Assembly (NCBI GenBank): GCA_016792805.1
Contig: JAEUHX010000061.1
Span: forward strand, 186,001 to 250,000
Reading direction: 5' to 3'
Length of the DNA stretch: 64,000 nt
From: Planctomycetota bacterium
Lineage (GTDB): Bacteria > Planctomycetota > UBA1135 > JACQFD01
The translations under genes and the position numbers were made by a program. The notes beneath the pieces were generated by a model. That model had not been told where the DNA came from. It saw nothing but the letters and a program-made list of their open reading frames with translations, and did no database searches. Below, piece by piece: positions 26,454-35,466 of this stretch. Numbering within the stretch: the stretch's first letter is position 1; each line of letters starts with the position of its first letter.

Positions 26454-29400
26454 ATGAATGCACTCCCCTCTGAACTTCGAAAGCTCCTCGAGAAAACTAT
26501 CATTGCAGCCAGGGTGGCAAGCGAATCGGGAGCACGCAAAGCGCTCGAGTCTCTTGCCGCGCACCACCATGAGCCGTGGCCATCGATGTCGCCCGACGAT
26601 CGCGAGCTGCGCAATCGACTTCGCGCTCACGGGCGCCAATTGGGAGATGCTCGCGATCCGCAGAAGGGAGCCCAATCGATCGAGCGGCTCGTGCAGGAGT
26701 GTGCCTACGAGCACTGGCATCGCATGCTGTTCGCGAGGTTCCTCGCAGAGAATGGGTTCTTGTTGGATTCGACGACCGGCGTCTCGGTGAGCCTCGTGGA
26801 GTGCGCCGAGCTTGCCCGCGAGAATGATCAGGATCCTTGGCAACTGGCCGGCGCTTTCGCGGAGCGGATGCTCCCACAGATTTTCCGCCAGAGCGACCCG
26901 GTGCTCGCTGTGGTGCTTCCGCGTGAAACACGCGTTGAGCTCGAGAGGCTGCTTACAGCTCTCCCAGCAGCCGTCTTCACCGCCGACGACAGCCTCGGCT
27001 GGACCTATCAATTCTGGCAGTCCGCCGAGAAGGTGCGCGTCAACGATCGCGTGAAGGCGGGCGAGAAAATCACGGGCGCCACGCTGCCGGCCGTCACGCA
27101 ACTCTTCACGGAGCACTACATGGTGCTCTTTTTATTGCATAATACCGTTGGCGCATGGTGGGCCGGTAGGCAGATGGCTGGCTGGTCGGAAGCAGAGCAC
27201 GCCGCATGCGAGAGCGAACTGGCCGTGCGCAAGGCCGTCGCCCTTGAAGACTACGAATTTGAATATTTACGTTTCGTCCGCGACGATGCGACGAAGCGAT
27301 GGCGCCCGGCTGCGGGCACCTTCGACACGTGGCCCAAGGAAACAAAACAACTCCGCGTCCTCGACCCCTGTTGCGGAAGCGGCCATTTCCTCGTAGCTGT
27401 CCTCGATCTATTAACACGACTTCGCCGCGTGGAAGAGGGCCTCAGCCTCGAAGGGGCGATCTGCGCAGTTCTTCGCGAGAACCTTTTCGGCCTCGAGCTC
27501 GACGCGCGTTGCACACAAATCGCTGCTTTCGCCCTTGCCCTTCATGCATGGAAGAAGGGCGGCAGGGTCTTCGTCTTGCCGCCCCTGCACATCGCCTGTT
27601 GCGGTAGAGCTCCCTATGCGACAGAAACCGATTGGGCGGCACTTGCCGACCGTGCCGCCGCAGCCGCCGGCATGCCGGTGCGCAAGACTCTGTTTCTCGA
27701 AGAGCCCTCTCTCGCGTCTGCGGCACTCCGAAACGCACTCTCGGCATTGCATCAGTTGTTCTCCGCGGCTCCGGAGTTGGGCGCACTCATCGATCCGCGG
27801 TCGTTACCGAAGAGTCTGTACACAGCGAGTTTTGCCGATGTCGAGCCCTTGCTTGCCGCTGCACTCAAGGAGGAGTCGCCCGACGAGGCGATGACTGAGC
27901 GCACGGTTGCCGCGCAGGGGATGGCGAAAGCGGCGGAGATTCTTGCGGGACGCTACACACTCATCATTACGAATGTTCCGTATCTTGGAAGAAAGAGCCA
28001 CAGCGATGAATTGAAGCGCTGGGCCGACTCCGAAGCCGAAGACGCGAAGAGCGATCTCGCTACGTTGTTTATTCGGCGATCGCTCAACTGGGTAGACGCA
28101 TCAGGGACAGTTGCAGTCGTAACTCCACAAAATTGGCTCTTTCTAACAAGTTATAAGAATCTCCGTAAGCGATTGTTATCCGAGCGTTCCTGGAATGTAG
28201 TTGTTCGACTTGGTGAGCATGCATTTGAAAGCGCGGCCGCGGCGGGTGCGTTTGGCGCGATGGAGGTCATCTCGGGGTCAGAGCCAACGACAGATTGGCA
28301 GATGGCCGGAATTGATGTATCAGCTCCGCGTGGCCAGAGGCCAATCTATGCCGACGAAAAAGCCGCCCTCCTCCGCGGCGACGACTCAATCACTCGCGCG
28401 CGTGCAACTGCCGAGAGTTCGAACGACGGCTCAATGGCACCCGGAGACGAAGCAACAGGTGGCGAGGACGAAGAAGCCGAGTCTGGCGTCACGGCGCCGC
28501 CGAGCGCAGCCGGTGGATCTGTAGTGGTCGTGGTGCAGTCGGAGCAGCTGAAGAATCCGGATTTCCGAGTCGTACTCGAATGCACGGCTGGTGTCGACTT
28601 TCTATCGAAATTCGCTGATGTCTTCGTCGGACTGCAGAATGGAGATACACCTCGTTTTATTGGTAATTTCTGGGAGTTCACTGAGTTCGCAAATAATCGG
28701 AAGCTATTTCAAATGCCAGCGACGAAGAGTCTTGGGTACGAGGGTCGTTACGCTGCCGTTCGATGGGGAAGTGTCGGGAAGGAGCTCTCGGAAGCGCAGG
28801 GAGCGCGTCTGAAAGGCATGGCCGCATGGGGACGACTCGGCATCGCTGTACGCACAATCTCTCCGTTCCCCGTGACACTCTATACTGGCGAAATTTATGA
28901 TCAAGCGGTAAGTGTTGTCGTGCCAAAGTCCTCTGCCAATCTTGCTGCTATTTGGTGCTTCCTGTCATCGAAGAACTTCCAGGAGGCAGTCCGCAGAATT
29001 GACCAAAAGTTAAATATTACTAATGATACGGTTGTGAAGGTTGGGTTCGACTTGGAGTACTGGACGAATTATGCCGCGGCTCGCTATGCTAGTGGCTTGC
29101 CAGCGCCGCAGTCCAGCGAGCCAACCCAATGGCTCTTTCACGGGCACCCATCAAGTGCTGAATCGGACACGATCCTACAAGTCGCCGTTGCCCGGCTTCT
29201 TAGTTATCGCTGGCCCGCTGAATTGGATGATGCGGTGCGCCTCGCTTCCGAGGCGCGCGCCCTCGTCAATCAATGCAAAGAGCTGGAGAAGTTTACCGAT
29301 GAAAATGGCGTGGTTCCCATCATTTCCATGCACGGCGAGCCTTCGGCGGCGGAGCGGCTGCGGGGGTTGTTAGAGGCAGCATTCAAGAGTGTTGGAAAGC

Positions 29401-30122
29401 CCTTTGGTTCGAACAGTCTCAATGAACTCCTAGTGGCCTCCGCCGCGCAGTCGCGCGACCTGACCGAGTGGCTAAAGGATGAATTTTTTAGTGCGCACTG
29501 TGATCTTTTTCACGATCGTCCCTTCATTTGGCACATCTGGGACGGCCGCGACGACGGATTCCAGATACTTGTGAACTATCACAAGCTTGCTGCACCCGGG
29601 GGTGCGGGGCGCCGGCTGCTGGAGAAGATCACCAACACTTACCTTGGCGAATGGATTGAGCGGCAGCGGGCGGACCAGCGGGAAGGTCGCGAAGGTTCCG
29701 ATGCGCGTCTCGCCGCCGCGCAGGCACTACAGATGGAGCTCGAGAAGATTCTGAAGGGAGAGCCTCCCTACGACATTTTCATACGGTGGAAGCCGCTGAC
29801 CGAGCAACCGATCGGCTGGGATCCAGATATCAACGATGGGGTGCGGCTCAATATCCGGCCCTTCCTGAAGGCAAAGGATGTCGGCATGAAAGGCGCAGGG
29901 ATACTTCGCGCCAAGCCCAATATCAAATGGGGCAAGGACCGCGGCGCCGAGCCTAAGAGCATTCGTCCGAAAGAGCAGTTCCCCTGGTTCTGGGGCTGCG
30001 ATCCGGAGAAGAACCCCTCGCACAGGTTCGATTTTGCTGGAGGCAAAGAGTTCACCGGAGTTCGGTGGAATGACCTTCATTACACAAACGCGATGAAGCG
30101 CGCGGCGCGCGGCGGAACATGA
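26454..30122 (+). CDS. pglX: BREX adenine-specific DNA methyltransferase PglX
   Basis: 1222-aa N6-adenine methyltransferase that marks host DNA at the BREX site. The SAM-binding motif I is LDPCCGSGHF (residues 303-312); the catalytic motif IV is NVPY at 507-510, in TLIITNVPYLGRK, where most family members have NPPY. Residues 620-720 hold a low-complexity linker (Asp/Glu/Ala/Ser-rich, around GSMAPGDEATGGEDEEAES), then a target-recognition region. C-terminal residues 1125-1222 are conserved in the family (PWFWGCDPEKNPSHRFDF). It starts nine bases after brxC and its stop overlaps the ATG of pglZ. No modification-independent restriction domain is visible. Confidence 0.92.
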   Translation: MNALPSELRKLLEKTIIAARVASESGARKALESLAAHHHEPWPSMSPDDRELRNRLRAHGRQLGDARDPQKGAQSIERLVQECAYEHWHRMLFARFLAENGFLLDSTTGVSVSLVECAELARENDQDPWQLAGAFAERMLPQIFRQSDPVLAVVLPRETRVELERLLTALPAAVFTADDSLGWTYQFWQSAEKVRVNDRVKAGEKITGATLPAVTQLFTEHYMVLFLLHNTVGAWWAGRQMAGWSEAEHAACESELAVRKAVALEDYEFEYLRFVRDDATKRWRPAAGTFDTWPKETKQLRVLDPCCGSGHFLVAVLDLLTRLRRVEEGLSLEGAICAVLRENLFGLELDARCTQIAAFALALHAWKKGGRVFVLPPLHIACCGRAPYATETDWAALADRAAAAAGMPVRKTLFLEEPSLASAALRNALSALHQLFSAAPELGALIDPRSLPKSLYTASFADVEPLLAAALKEESPDEAMTERTVAAQGMAKAAEILAGRYTLIITNVPYLGRKSHSDELKRWADSEAEDAKSDLATLFIRRSLNWVDASGTVAVVTPQNWLFLTSYKNLRKRLLSERSWNVVVRLGEHAFESAAAAGAFGAMEVISGSEPTTDWQMAGIDVSAPRGQRPIYADEKAALLRGDDSITRARATAESSNDGSMAPGDEATGGEDEEAESGVTAPPSAAGGSVVVVVQSEQLKNPDFRVVLECTAGVDFLSKFADVFVGLQNGDTPRFIGNFWEFTEFANNRKLFQMPATKSLGYEGRYAAVRWGSVGKELSEAQGARLKGMAAWGRLGIAVRTISPFPVTLYTGEIYDQAVSVVVPKSSANLAAIWCFLSSKNFQEAVRRIDQKLNITNDTVVKVGFDLEYWTNYAAARYASGLPAPQSSEPTQWLFHGHPSSAESDTILQVAVARLLSYRWPAELDDAVRLASEARALVNQCKELEKFTDENGVVPIISMHGEPSAAERLRGLLEAAFKSVGKPFGSNSLNELLVASAAQSRDLTEWLKDEFFSAHCDLFHDRPFIWHIWDGRDDGFQILVNYHKLAAPGGAGRRLLEKITNTYLGEWIERQRADQREGREGSDARLAAAQALQMELEKILKGEPPYDIFIRWKPLTEQPIGWDPDINDGVRLNIRPFLKAKDVGMKGAGILRAKPNIKWGKDRGAEPKSIRPKEQFPWFWGCDPEKNPSHRFDFAGGKEFTGVRWNDLHYTNAMKRAARGGT

Positions 30123-32449
30123 AGGAAGCCGCCACCACCCTCCTTGACGAACTCGTCTCGCGCCTGCGGAGCTATGACGGCGCTGACGGGAAGGAACGGC
30201 CGGCCGTGGTCGTCTGGACCGATCCGACAGGTGCGTTTCAGCCTCTGATTGAGCTCGCGCAGACCAAGCTCCCGGAGTTGATTGTATTGGGAGCCTATGC
30301 GCCGGCGTCGCGACGCGGGCCAGCGCCATGGATTCGTTGTGTCGTGGATCGGACCCTTGCGGAGCCTGCAATCCCGCTAGATCGGGTGCCGATTCTTTAC
30401 ATGCCGAACATCGCGCGCCAGCACCTGCGCGCGGGCAGCGAGGCTTCGCCGGAGCTGAGGCCGCTCGTTGAACTGGTGTTTCGCGGGTCGCTTTGGCTCC
30501 AGACGAATGGCAGCGATTGGACCCTGCAGGCGTTCCTCACTTCTGCGCGCGGTGGCCTCGGTCTCGATGTCGCTTGTGATCGGGCAACAATTGAGGCGGC
30601 TCAGCGGGCCCTTCGGGAGGTCGCCAATCTCCCGCTCACTTCGTTGCGGGGCCGAAGGCTTGAAGCGGATGACTTTGATCGCCTACTTTCCGAAGATACG
30701 GCGCGTGATTTATTGCACTGGATCGCCGATCCGAAGGGCACGCCTTCAAGGCTTGGGTCGGAAAAGTGGGGTGCTTTTTGTGATCGAGTTCGAAGTCAAC
30801 ACTCCTTTGATCCAGCGATGGAGAGCGCGATGGCTGCTGCAGCGCGCATGGCCGAGGGTGAGGGCGCATGGTCGAGTGTATGGAGTCGATTCGAGGAGGC
30901 GCCGCAGGCCTACGAGGGTGTTGTCTCGGCTCTGCGGAAGGCTCGGCCAGGAAAGGACTCTCTCTTCGCCGACGCCTCGCGATGGGCTCACTTGAATGAG
31001 AAGGCTGAGGCCGACCTGAGGGCTGCACTCGATGATTTTGAGGGGCTGACGCAGCCGCTCGCCTGCGAGGCAGTCTTAAGCCTGGAGCAGACGCACGCAC
31101 CGCGACGCAAGAGTGTCTGGGCAAGGCTCGGTCGCGCTCCAATGGCAGGTGTTCTGAAGTGGCTCGCGGAGGTTGCCGCTGAGGCTCAGAAGCCACTGTT
31201 CGGCGCTACCGCAGAGGATTTCGCTGCGGACTATTCGCGGAGAGGTTGGAAGGTCGACAAGGCAGCTTGGCGGGCGTTGGAGCACGCGCAGGCGGGCGAT
31301 CGCGAGCTGACGGCGGAGGTCTTGGCGCATCTTCTGCACCCGTGGCTCGAAGACTCGGCAAGGGCCTTTCAGTCGGTTCTGCAGAAGCAGACTCTTCGCG
31401 CTCACGGCGCGCAGACGGCCATCTCAGCTGCGCCCGGAGGCTGTGTAATGTTCGTGGACGGCCTTCGGTTTGATTTGGCACAAGTGCTCGCCGACGAGCT
31501 GGAGGGCAAGGGCTACCGAACCGTGCGAAAGCACCGTTGGGCGGCGCTGCCCACCGTCACCGCGACTGGGAAAGTCGACGTTTCACCTGTTTCGGGCGCT
31601 TTCTCGGGTGACGCCGGCAGCACGACCTTTGAGCCTCGCCACTCGAAGTCGTCGAAGACCTACACCGCGCAACTGCTCCGCGACGCGATTCATGAATCGG
31701 GCTACCAGATCCTCGATCCTGCGCAGGTTGAGATGCCCGATGGAGTCGAATCCCGTGGCTGGATCGAGTTCGGTCAGATCGACGACCAGGGCCACAAAAT
31801 GGAATCGGGGCTAGCGCGGCAGATTCCGCAAGAGATTGAATCAATCGCGGAGAAAGTGCAGAGCCTTTTGCGCGCCGGCTGGAAGTCGGTGCGGATTGTG
31901 ACAGATCACGGATGGCTGCTTCTGCCGGGAGGGCTGCCGAAGATTGACCTTCCAGCCCATCTGGCGGAGAGCCGATGGGCCCGTTGTGCGATCGTTGCCG
32001 GCGCTACGCCTGCAGCGGTCTGCGAGGTGCCGTGGCATTGGAACCCAACTGTATCTATAGCAACAGCGCCCGGAATTGCATGCTTCAATCGCCATCATGA
32101 ATACGCCCATGGTGGAGTGAGTGTTCAGGAATGTTTGCTTCCAGATCTGCTCATCGAATCGAGTGAATCCGCCAAGGCTCAAGCCGCGATTCATAAGATT
32201 ACATGGGTCAAGATGCGCTGCCACGTGGTGTGTTCTGGCGCCACGCCCGCCGTGCGCGCAGATCTGCGCCTCAAGGCCGCAAACGGAGCTTCCATTCTCA
32301 ACTACCCACCGAAAGCGATCGGCGAGGACGGCGCGACAAGCCTCGTGATTGATGACACGCACGAGAGTGCGCCGCTGATGCTCGTGCTCCTGGATACCGA
32401 TGGAACTGTGCTCGCTGAGCAGGCGACGCGTTGTGGACAATCCTCATGA
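30119..32449 (+). CDS. pglZ: BREX protein PglZ
   Basis: 776-aa protein of the alkaline-phosphatase superfamily type found in every BREX system. The metal-site motif VMFVDGLRFDLAQ lies around residues 442-454 and the second one, IVTDHGWLLLPGG, around 592-604; the Asp and His residues are the expected metal ligands. PglZ has been shown to have phosphodiesterase or nuclease activity in some systems and forms complexes with BrxB. Start overlaps the pglX stop; stop overlaps the brxL ATG. Length fits BREX type 1 PglZ. Confidence 0.92.
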   Translation: MKEAATTLLDELVSRLRSYDGADGKERPAVVVWTDPTGAFQPLIELAQTKLPELIVLGAYAPASRRGPAPWIRCVVDRTLAEPAIPLDRVPILYMPNIARQHLRAGSEASPELRPLVELVFRGSLWLQTNGSDWTLQAFLTSARGGLGLDVACDRATIEAAQRALREVANLPLTSLRGRRLEADDFDRLLSEDTARDLLHWIADPKGTPSRLGSEKWGAFCDRVRSQHSFDPAMESAMAAAARMAEGEGAWSSVWSRFEEAPQAYEGVVSALRKARPGKDSLFADASRWAHLNEKAEADLRAALDDFEGLTQPLACEAVLSLEQTHAPRRKSVWARLGRAPMAGVLKWLAEVAAEAQKPLFGATAEDFAADYSRRGWKVDKAAWRALEHAQAGDRELTAEVLAHLLHPWLEDSARAFQSVLQKQTLRAHGAQTAISAAPGGCVMFVDGLRFDLAQVLADELEGKGYRTVRKHRWAALPTVTATGKVDVSPVSGAFSGDAGSTTFEPRHSKSSKTYTAQLLRDAIHESGYQILDPAQVEMPDGVESRGWIEFGQIDDQGHKMESGLARQIPQEIESIAEKVQSLLRAGWKSVRIVTDHGWLLLPGGLPKIDLPAHLAESRWARCAIVAGATPAAVCEVPWHWNPTVSIATAPGIACFNRHHEYAHGGVSVQECLLPDLLIESSESAKAQAAIHKITWVKMRCHVVCSGATPAVRADLRLKAANGASILNYPPKAIGEDGATSLVIDDTHESAPLMLVLLDTDGTVLAEQATRCGQSS

Positions 32450-34509
32450 CCAAGACTCCTATTGCATTGGACGCTCTCGACGAGCTCGCCTCGAAGGCAT
32501 TTCCCGGGTACCTGGTTCGAAAGGACCTCGTCCGGAAGTACTCGAAGCAGTTTCCAGTTCCCACCTATGTGGTTGAGTTTCTGTTAGGGCGATACTGTGC
32601 CAGCACCGATCCGGGGGAGATCCAGGAGGGGCTCGAGATCGTCGAGAAGCAGCTCAAAGGACGTACCGTTCGGACGGGAGACGAGGAGCTGTTCAAAGCG
32701 AAAGCTCGCGAAGATGGATCTGTAAAGATCATCGATCTGGTGAAGGCGCGGCTGGACATGCGCAATGATTGCTATATCGCCGAGTTGCCGAGCCTCGCTC
32801 TGCGTGAGGTTCAGATCGATGACGCGAAAGTGCGAGAGAACGAGCGGATGCTTACAGACGGCTTTTATGCCGAGGTTTCGCTCGAATACGATCCGCTTCT
32901 CGCTCAGGAGAAGAACGGGCGACCGTTCCGAATCGGCGACGTGCGTCCCATCCAGTTGTCAAAATCAGATGCGCTCGACGCGTTGATTGCGGGCCGCAAG
33001 CTCTTCACTACGGCGGAATGGAAGGACCTGCTCATTCGCTCGATTGGCCTCGAAGCAAATGGTCTCGATGAAGCTGCGAAGCGGGTGGTTCTATTAAGAA
33101 TGGTGCCGTTTGTTGAGCGCAACTATAACCTGGTTGAGCTGGGGCCTCGCGGCACAGGGAAGAGCCATCTGTTTCAGCAGATTTCGCCCTATTCGCATCT
33201 GATTTCGGGCGGCAAAGCGACCGTTGCGAAAATGTTTGTAAATAATGCGAACGGGCAGCGCGGGCTTGTGTGTCTTTATGATGTTGTGTGTTTCGACGAG
33301 GTGGCAGGCATCTCCTTCGACTCGAAGGACGGGATCAACATCATGAAGGGCTATATGGCCTCCGGCCAGTTCAGCCGAGGTAAGGACCAGATCGCCGCGG
33401 AGGGATCGATTGTAATGGTGGGCAACTTCGACGTGGACGTTGAGCAGCAGCAACGCATCGGCCATTTATTGAGTCCGCTGCCGAAGGAGATGCGAGATGA
33501 CACGGCGTTCCATGACCGTATTCATGCCTTCGTGCCCGGCTGGAAGTTCCCCAAGCTCAAGCCATCAGAACATCTGACGGATCGATTCGGACTCGTGAGC
33601 GACTTCCTGAGCGAGTGCTGGACACGTCTGCGACCGATGAGCCGGCTGTCCGTGCTCCAGGGGCGGGTGCATCTCGGAGGCGCATTGAGCGGCCGGGATC
33701 TAGAGGCAGTCAACAAGACAGTGTCGGGACTGGCGAAGCTACTATTCCCCGACCCGGATATGCCTGTTGCCGACGAGGATCTCGAGTGGATCATTCGTCT
33801 CGCGTTGGAGTCGCGCCGGCGCGTAAAGGAGCAACAGAAACGCTGCCTCAAGAGTGAATTCCGAAATACACATTTCAGCTTCACGTTAGGGGCCGAGGGT
33901 GTGGAACAATTTGTCTCGACTCCGGAGCTGCATAGCGATGAGGCGATCGACGGAGACCCGCTGCCGCCCGGGCAGGTGTGGGCTATCAGTCCGGGAGGCG
34001 GAGACGGTTCCGTTGGGCTCTTTCGAATCGAGGCGACCGTGGGGCCGGGAAGCGGTGTGCGGATTCTCAATCAGCCTCAACCGCCGGCATTCCGCGAGAG
34101 CGTGCGCGTGGGAGAGCAGAACCTCTACTCGCGTGCCAAGGAGCTCGTCGGCGACCGCGATCCTCGAGCCCACGAGTTCTCCGTCCAGCTGCGCGCCATG
34201 GATGCCGACCGCAATGGCGCCGGCCTCGGCCTCCCCGTCCTCGTCGCTCTGGTGGGCGGCATTGTGAATCGCAATACGCGCGGAGGCACCATCCTTGTCG
34301 GCGCCATGAACCTCGGCGGCTCTGTCGATAACCTGCCGAACGCTGTCGCCGTAGCTGAGCTGGCCGTCGACAAGCAAGCCACAACGCTTCTCATGCCGGT
34401 ACAGGCGAGACGGCAGCTTCAAGATCTCCCTGATGAGACGTGGACAAAAATTAATATTGAGTTCTACAAGGACGCTGCGGATGCAGTGTTTAAGGCGTTG
34501 GTGGAGTAG
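32446..34509 (+). CDS. brxL: BREX Lon-like AAA protein BrxL
   Basis: 687 aa from the ATG that overlaps the pglZ stop (a GTG five codons upstream is less likely). Walker A is GPRGTGKS at residues 233-240, Walker B VCFDEVAG at 281-288, followed by DGINIMKGYMASGQFSRG, a strongly conserved BrxL stretch. BrxL forms DNA-binding AAA rings in published structures. The C-terminal region resembles a Lon protease domain but the segment aligned with the catalytic Ser (DADRNGAGLGLP, residues about 586-597) has Gly where Lon has Ser and I see no matching Lys, so proteolysis is doubtful. It is the last canonical BREX gene; the kinase gene starts 33 bp after its stop. Confidence 0.92.
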   Translation: MTKTPIALDALDELASKAFPGYLVRKDLVRKYSKQFPVPTYVVEFLLGRYCASTDPGEIQEGLEIVEKQLKGRTVRTGDEELFKAKAREDGSVKIIDLVKARLDMRNDCYIAELPSLALREVQIDDAKVRENERMLTDGFYAEVSLEYDPLLAQEKNGRPFRIGDVRPIQLSKSDALDALIAGRKLFTTAEWKDLLIRSIGLEANGLDEAAKRVVLLRMVPFVERNYNLVELGPRGTGKSHLFQQISPYSHLISGGKATVAKMFVNNANGQRGLVCLYDVVCFDEVAGISFDSKDGINIMKGYMASGQFSRGKDQIAAEGSIVMVGNFDVDVEQQQRIGHLLSPLPKEMRDDTAFHDRIHAFVPGWKFPKLKPSEHLTDRFGLVSDFLSECWTRLRPMSRLSVLQGRVHLGGALSGRDLEAVNKTVSGLAKLLFPDPDMPVADEDLEWIIRLALESRRRVKEQQKRCLKSEFRNTHFSFTLGAEGVEQFVSTPELHSDEAIDGDPLPPGQVWAISPGGGDGSVGLFRIEATVGPGSGVRILNQPQPPAFRESVRVGEQNLYSRAKELVGDRDPRAHEFSVQLRAMDADRNGAGLGLPVLVALVGGIVNRNTRGGTILVGAMNLGGSVDNLPNAVAVAELAVDKQATTLLMPVQARRQLQDLPDETWTKINIEFYKDAADAVFKALVE

Positions 34510-34542
34510 CCTGAACTCGAATCCGCCAAGTTCACCTCAATC

Positions 34543-35466
34543 ATGCAGATCTTGGGTGCTGTGATGACATTTACGCCGCCAGCAATCGAATTAATAAGAG
34601 CAGCGCTTCCCAATATTGAGAATCTTAGCCTTCTCGAGACCGGTGGCTTCAAGGCGGTCTATCGAGCTCAAGTCGCAGGTGCGCTGGAAGCGCTCAAGCT
34701 GATTCAAATTCCGCCGTTCGACAACTCACTTGAAGTGGATGCCCTCAAGAAAGGATTTATAGCCAGAGTTCGCCGCGAGTACGACGTCCTACAGCTTGCG
34801 TTAGGACCAGAGATTGTGAAGCTCGGCACACTGCCTCTAGTTGCGCAGCAGATCGACGGAGGAGGCTACTTGACCTATTCGGAAGAGTTTGTTGATGGCT
34901 CGGACCTTTATAAGATTCTGAAGTCACCAAGCAGCCCGACGCCCAACGAGTCTGAGCTCAGGCTTCTCTTCGTCTCGCTCCTGCGAGCGATAAAACACCT
35001 ATGGCAGCGTGGATATGTGCATCGAGATATCAAGCCGAAGAATGTCATGAAGACCAGCGAGGCGCGAAGGCAGTTTGTTCTGCTTGACTTGGGAATCGCA
35101 TACTCTGTGAACGAAACCTCCCTGACAGCCAACCCTCAAGAAATTCCAGCAACTCCGAAGTACCTAGCACCAGAGATGCTGAATCCCAACTTTAGGGACT
35201 CAATTGACTATAGATCAGATCTATATACTGCAGCGATAACCGTGTTTGAGTATGCTTCGAGAATTCATCCGCTCGCGCGAGACAATGACGACATGGTGCG
35301 AACGATCTCGCGCGTGCTGCATCAGGCTCCAGCTTCGCTCGCGAGTGTTCGCAAGGACCTATCCAGCGAGTTCTGTCAAACAATCGATCAGATGCTGAAG
35401 AAGAAGCCCGCTCTCCGGCCGTCCAACTTGGATTCGTTGATCGCGAAATTTGAGGTGCGTTCATGA
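34543..35466 (+). CDS. Serine/threonine protein kinase appended to the BREX operon
   Basis: 307-aa Hanks-type kinase. Gly-rich loop LETGGFKAVYRA at residues 31-42, VAIK-type Lys at K52 (EALKLIQ), catalytic loop HRDIKPKN at 160-167, DLG in place of DFG at 182-184 (FVLLDLGIAYS), and APE at 209-211. It has no transmembrane helix, NERD domain or C-terminal sensor, so it is a bare cytoplasmic kinase domain. An ATG at residue 8 is a possible alternative start. It begins 33 bp after brxL on the same strand and its stop overlaps the next ATG. BREX type 2 has a kinase, PglW, but that is several times larger; this one is different. GC content is visibly lower than in the flanking genes. Confidence 0.85.
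   Translation: MQILGAVMTFTPPAIELIRAALPNIENLSLLETGGFKAVYRAQVAGALEALKLIQIPPFDNSLEVDALKKGFIARVRREYDVLQLALGPEIVKLGTLPLVAQQIDGGGYLTYSEEFVDGSDLYKILKSPSSPTPNESELRLLFVSLLRAIKHLWQRGYVHRDIKPKNVMKTSEARRQFVLLDLGIAYSVNETSLTANPQEIPATPKYLAPEMLNPNFRDSIDYRSDLYTAAITVFEYASRIHPLARDNDDMVRTISRVLHQAPASLASVRKDLSSEFCQTIDQMLKKKPALRPSNLDSLIAKFEVRS

Noticed and set aside
34543..35466. PglW kinase of a BREX type 2 system
   Set aside because: It is about 300 aa, without the large N-terminal region of PglW, and all other genes fit BREX type 1.
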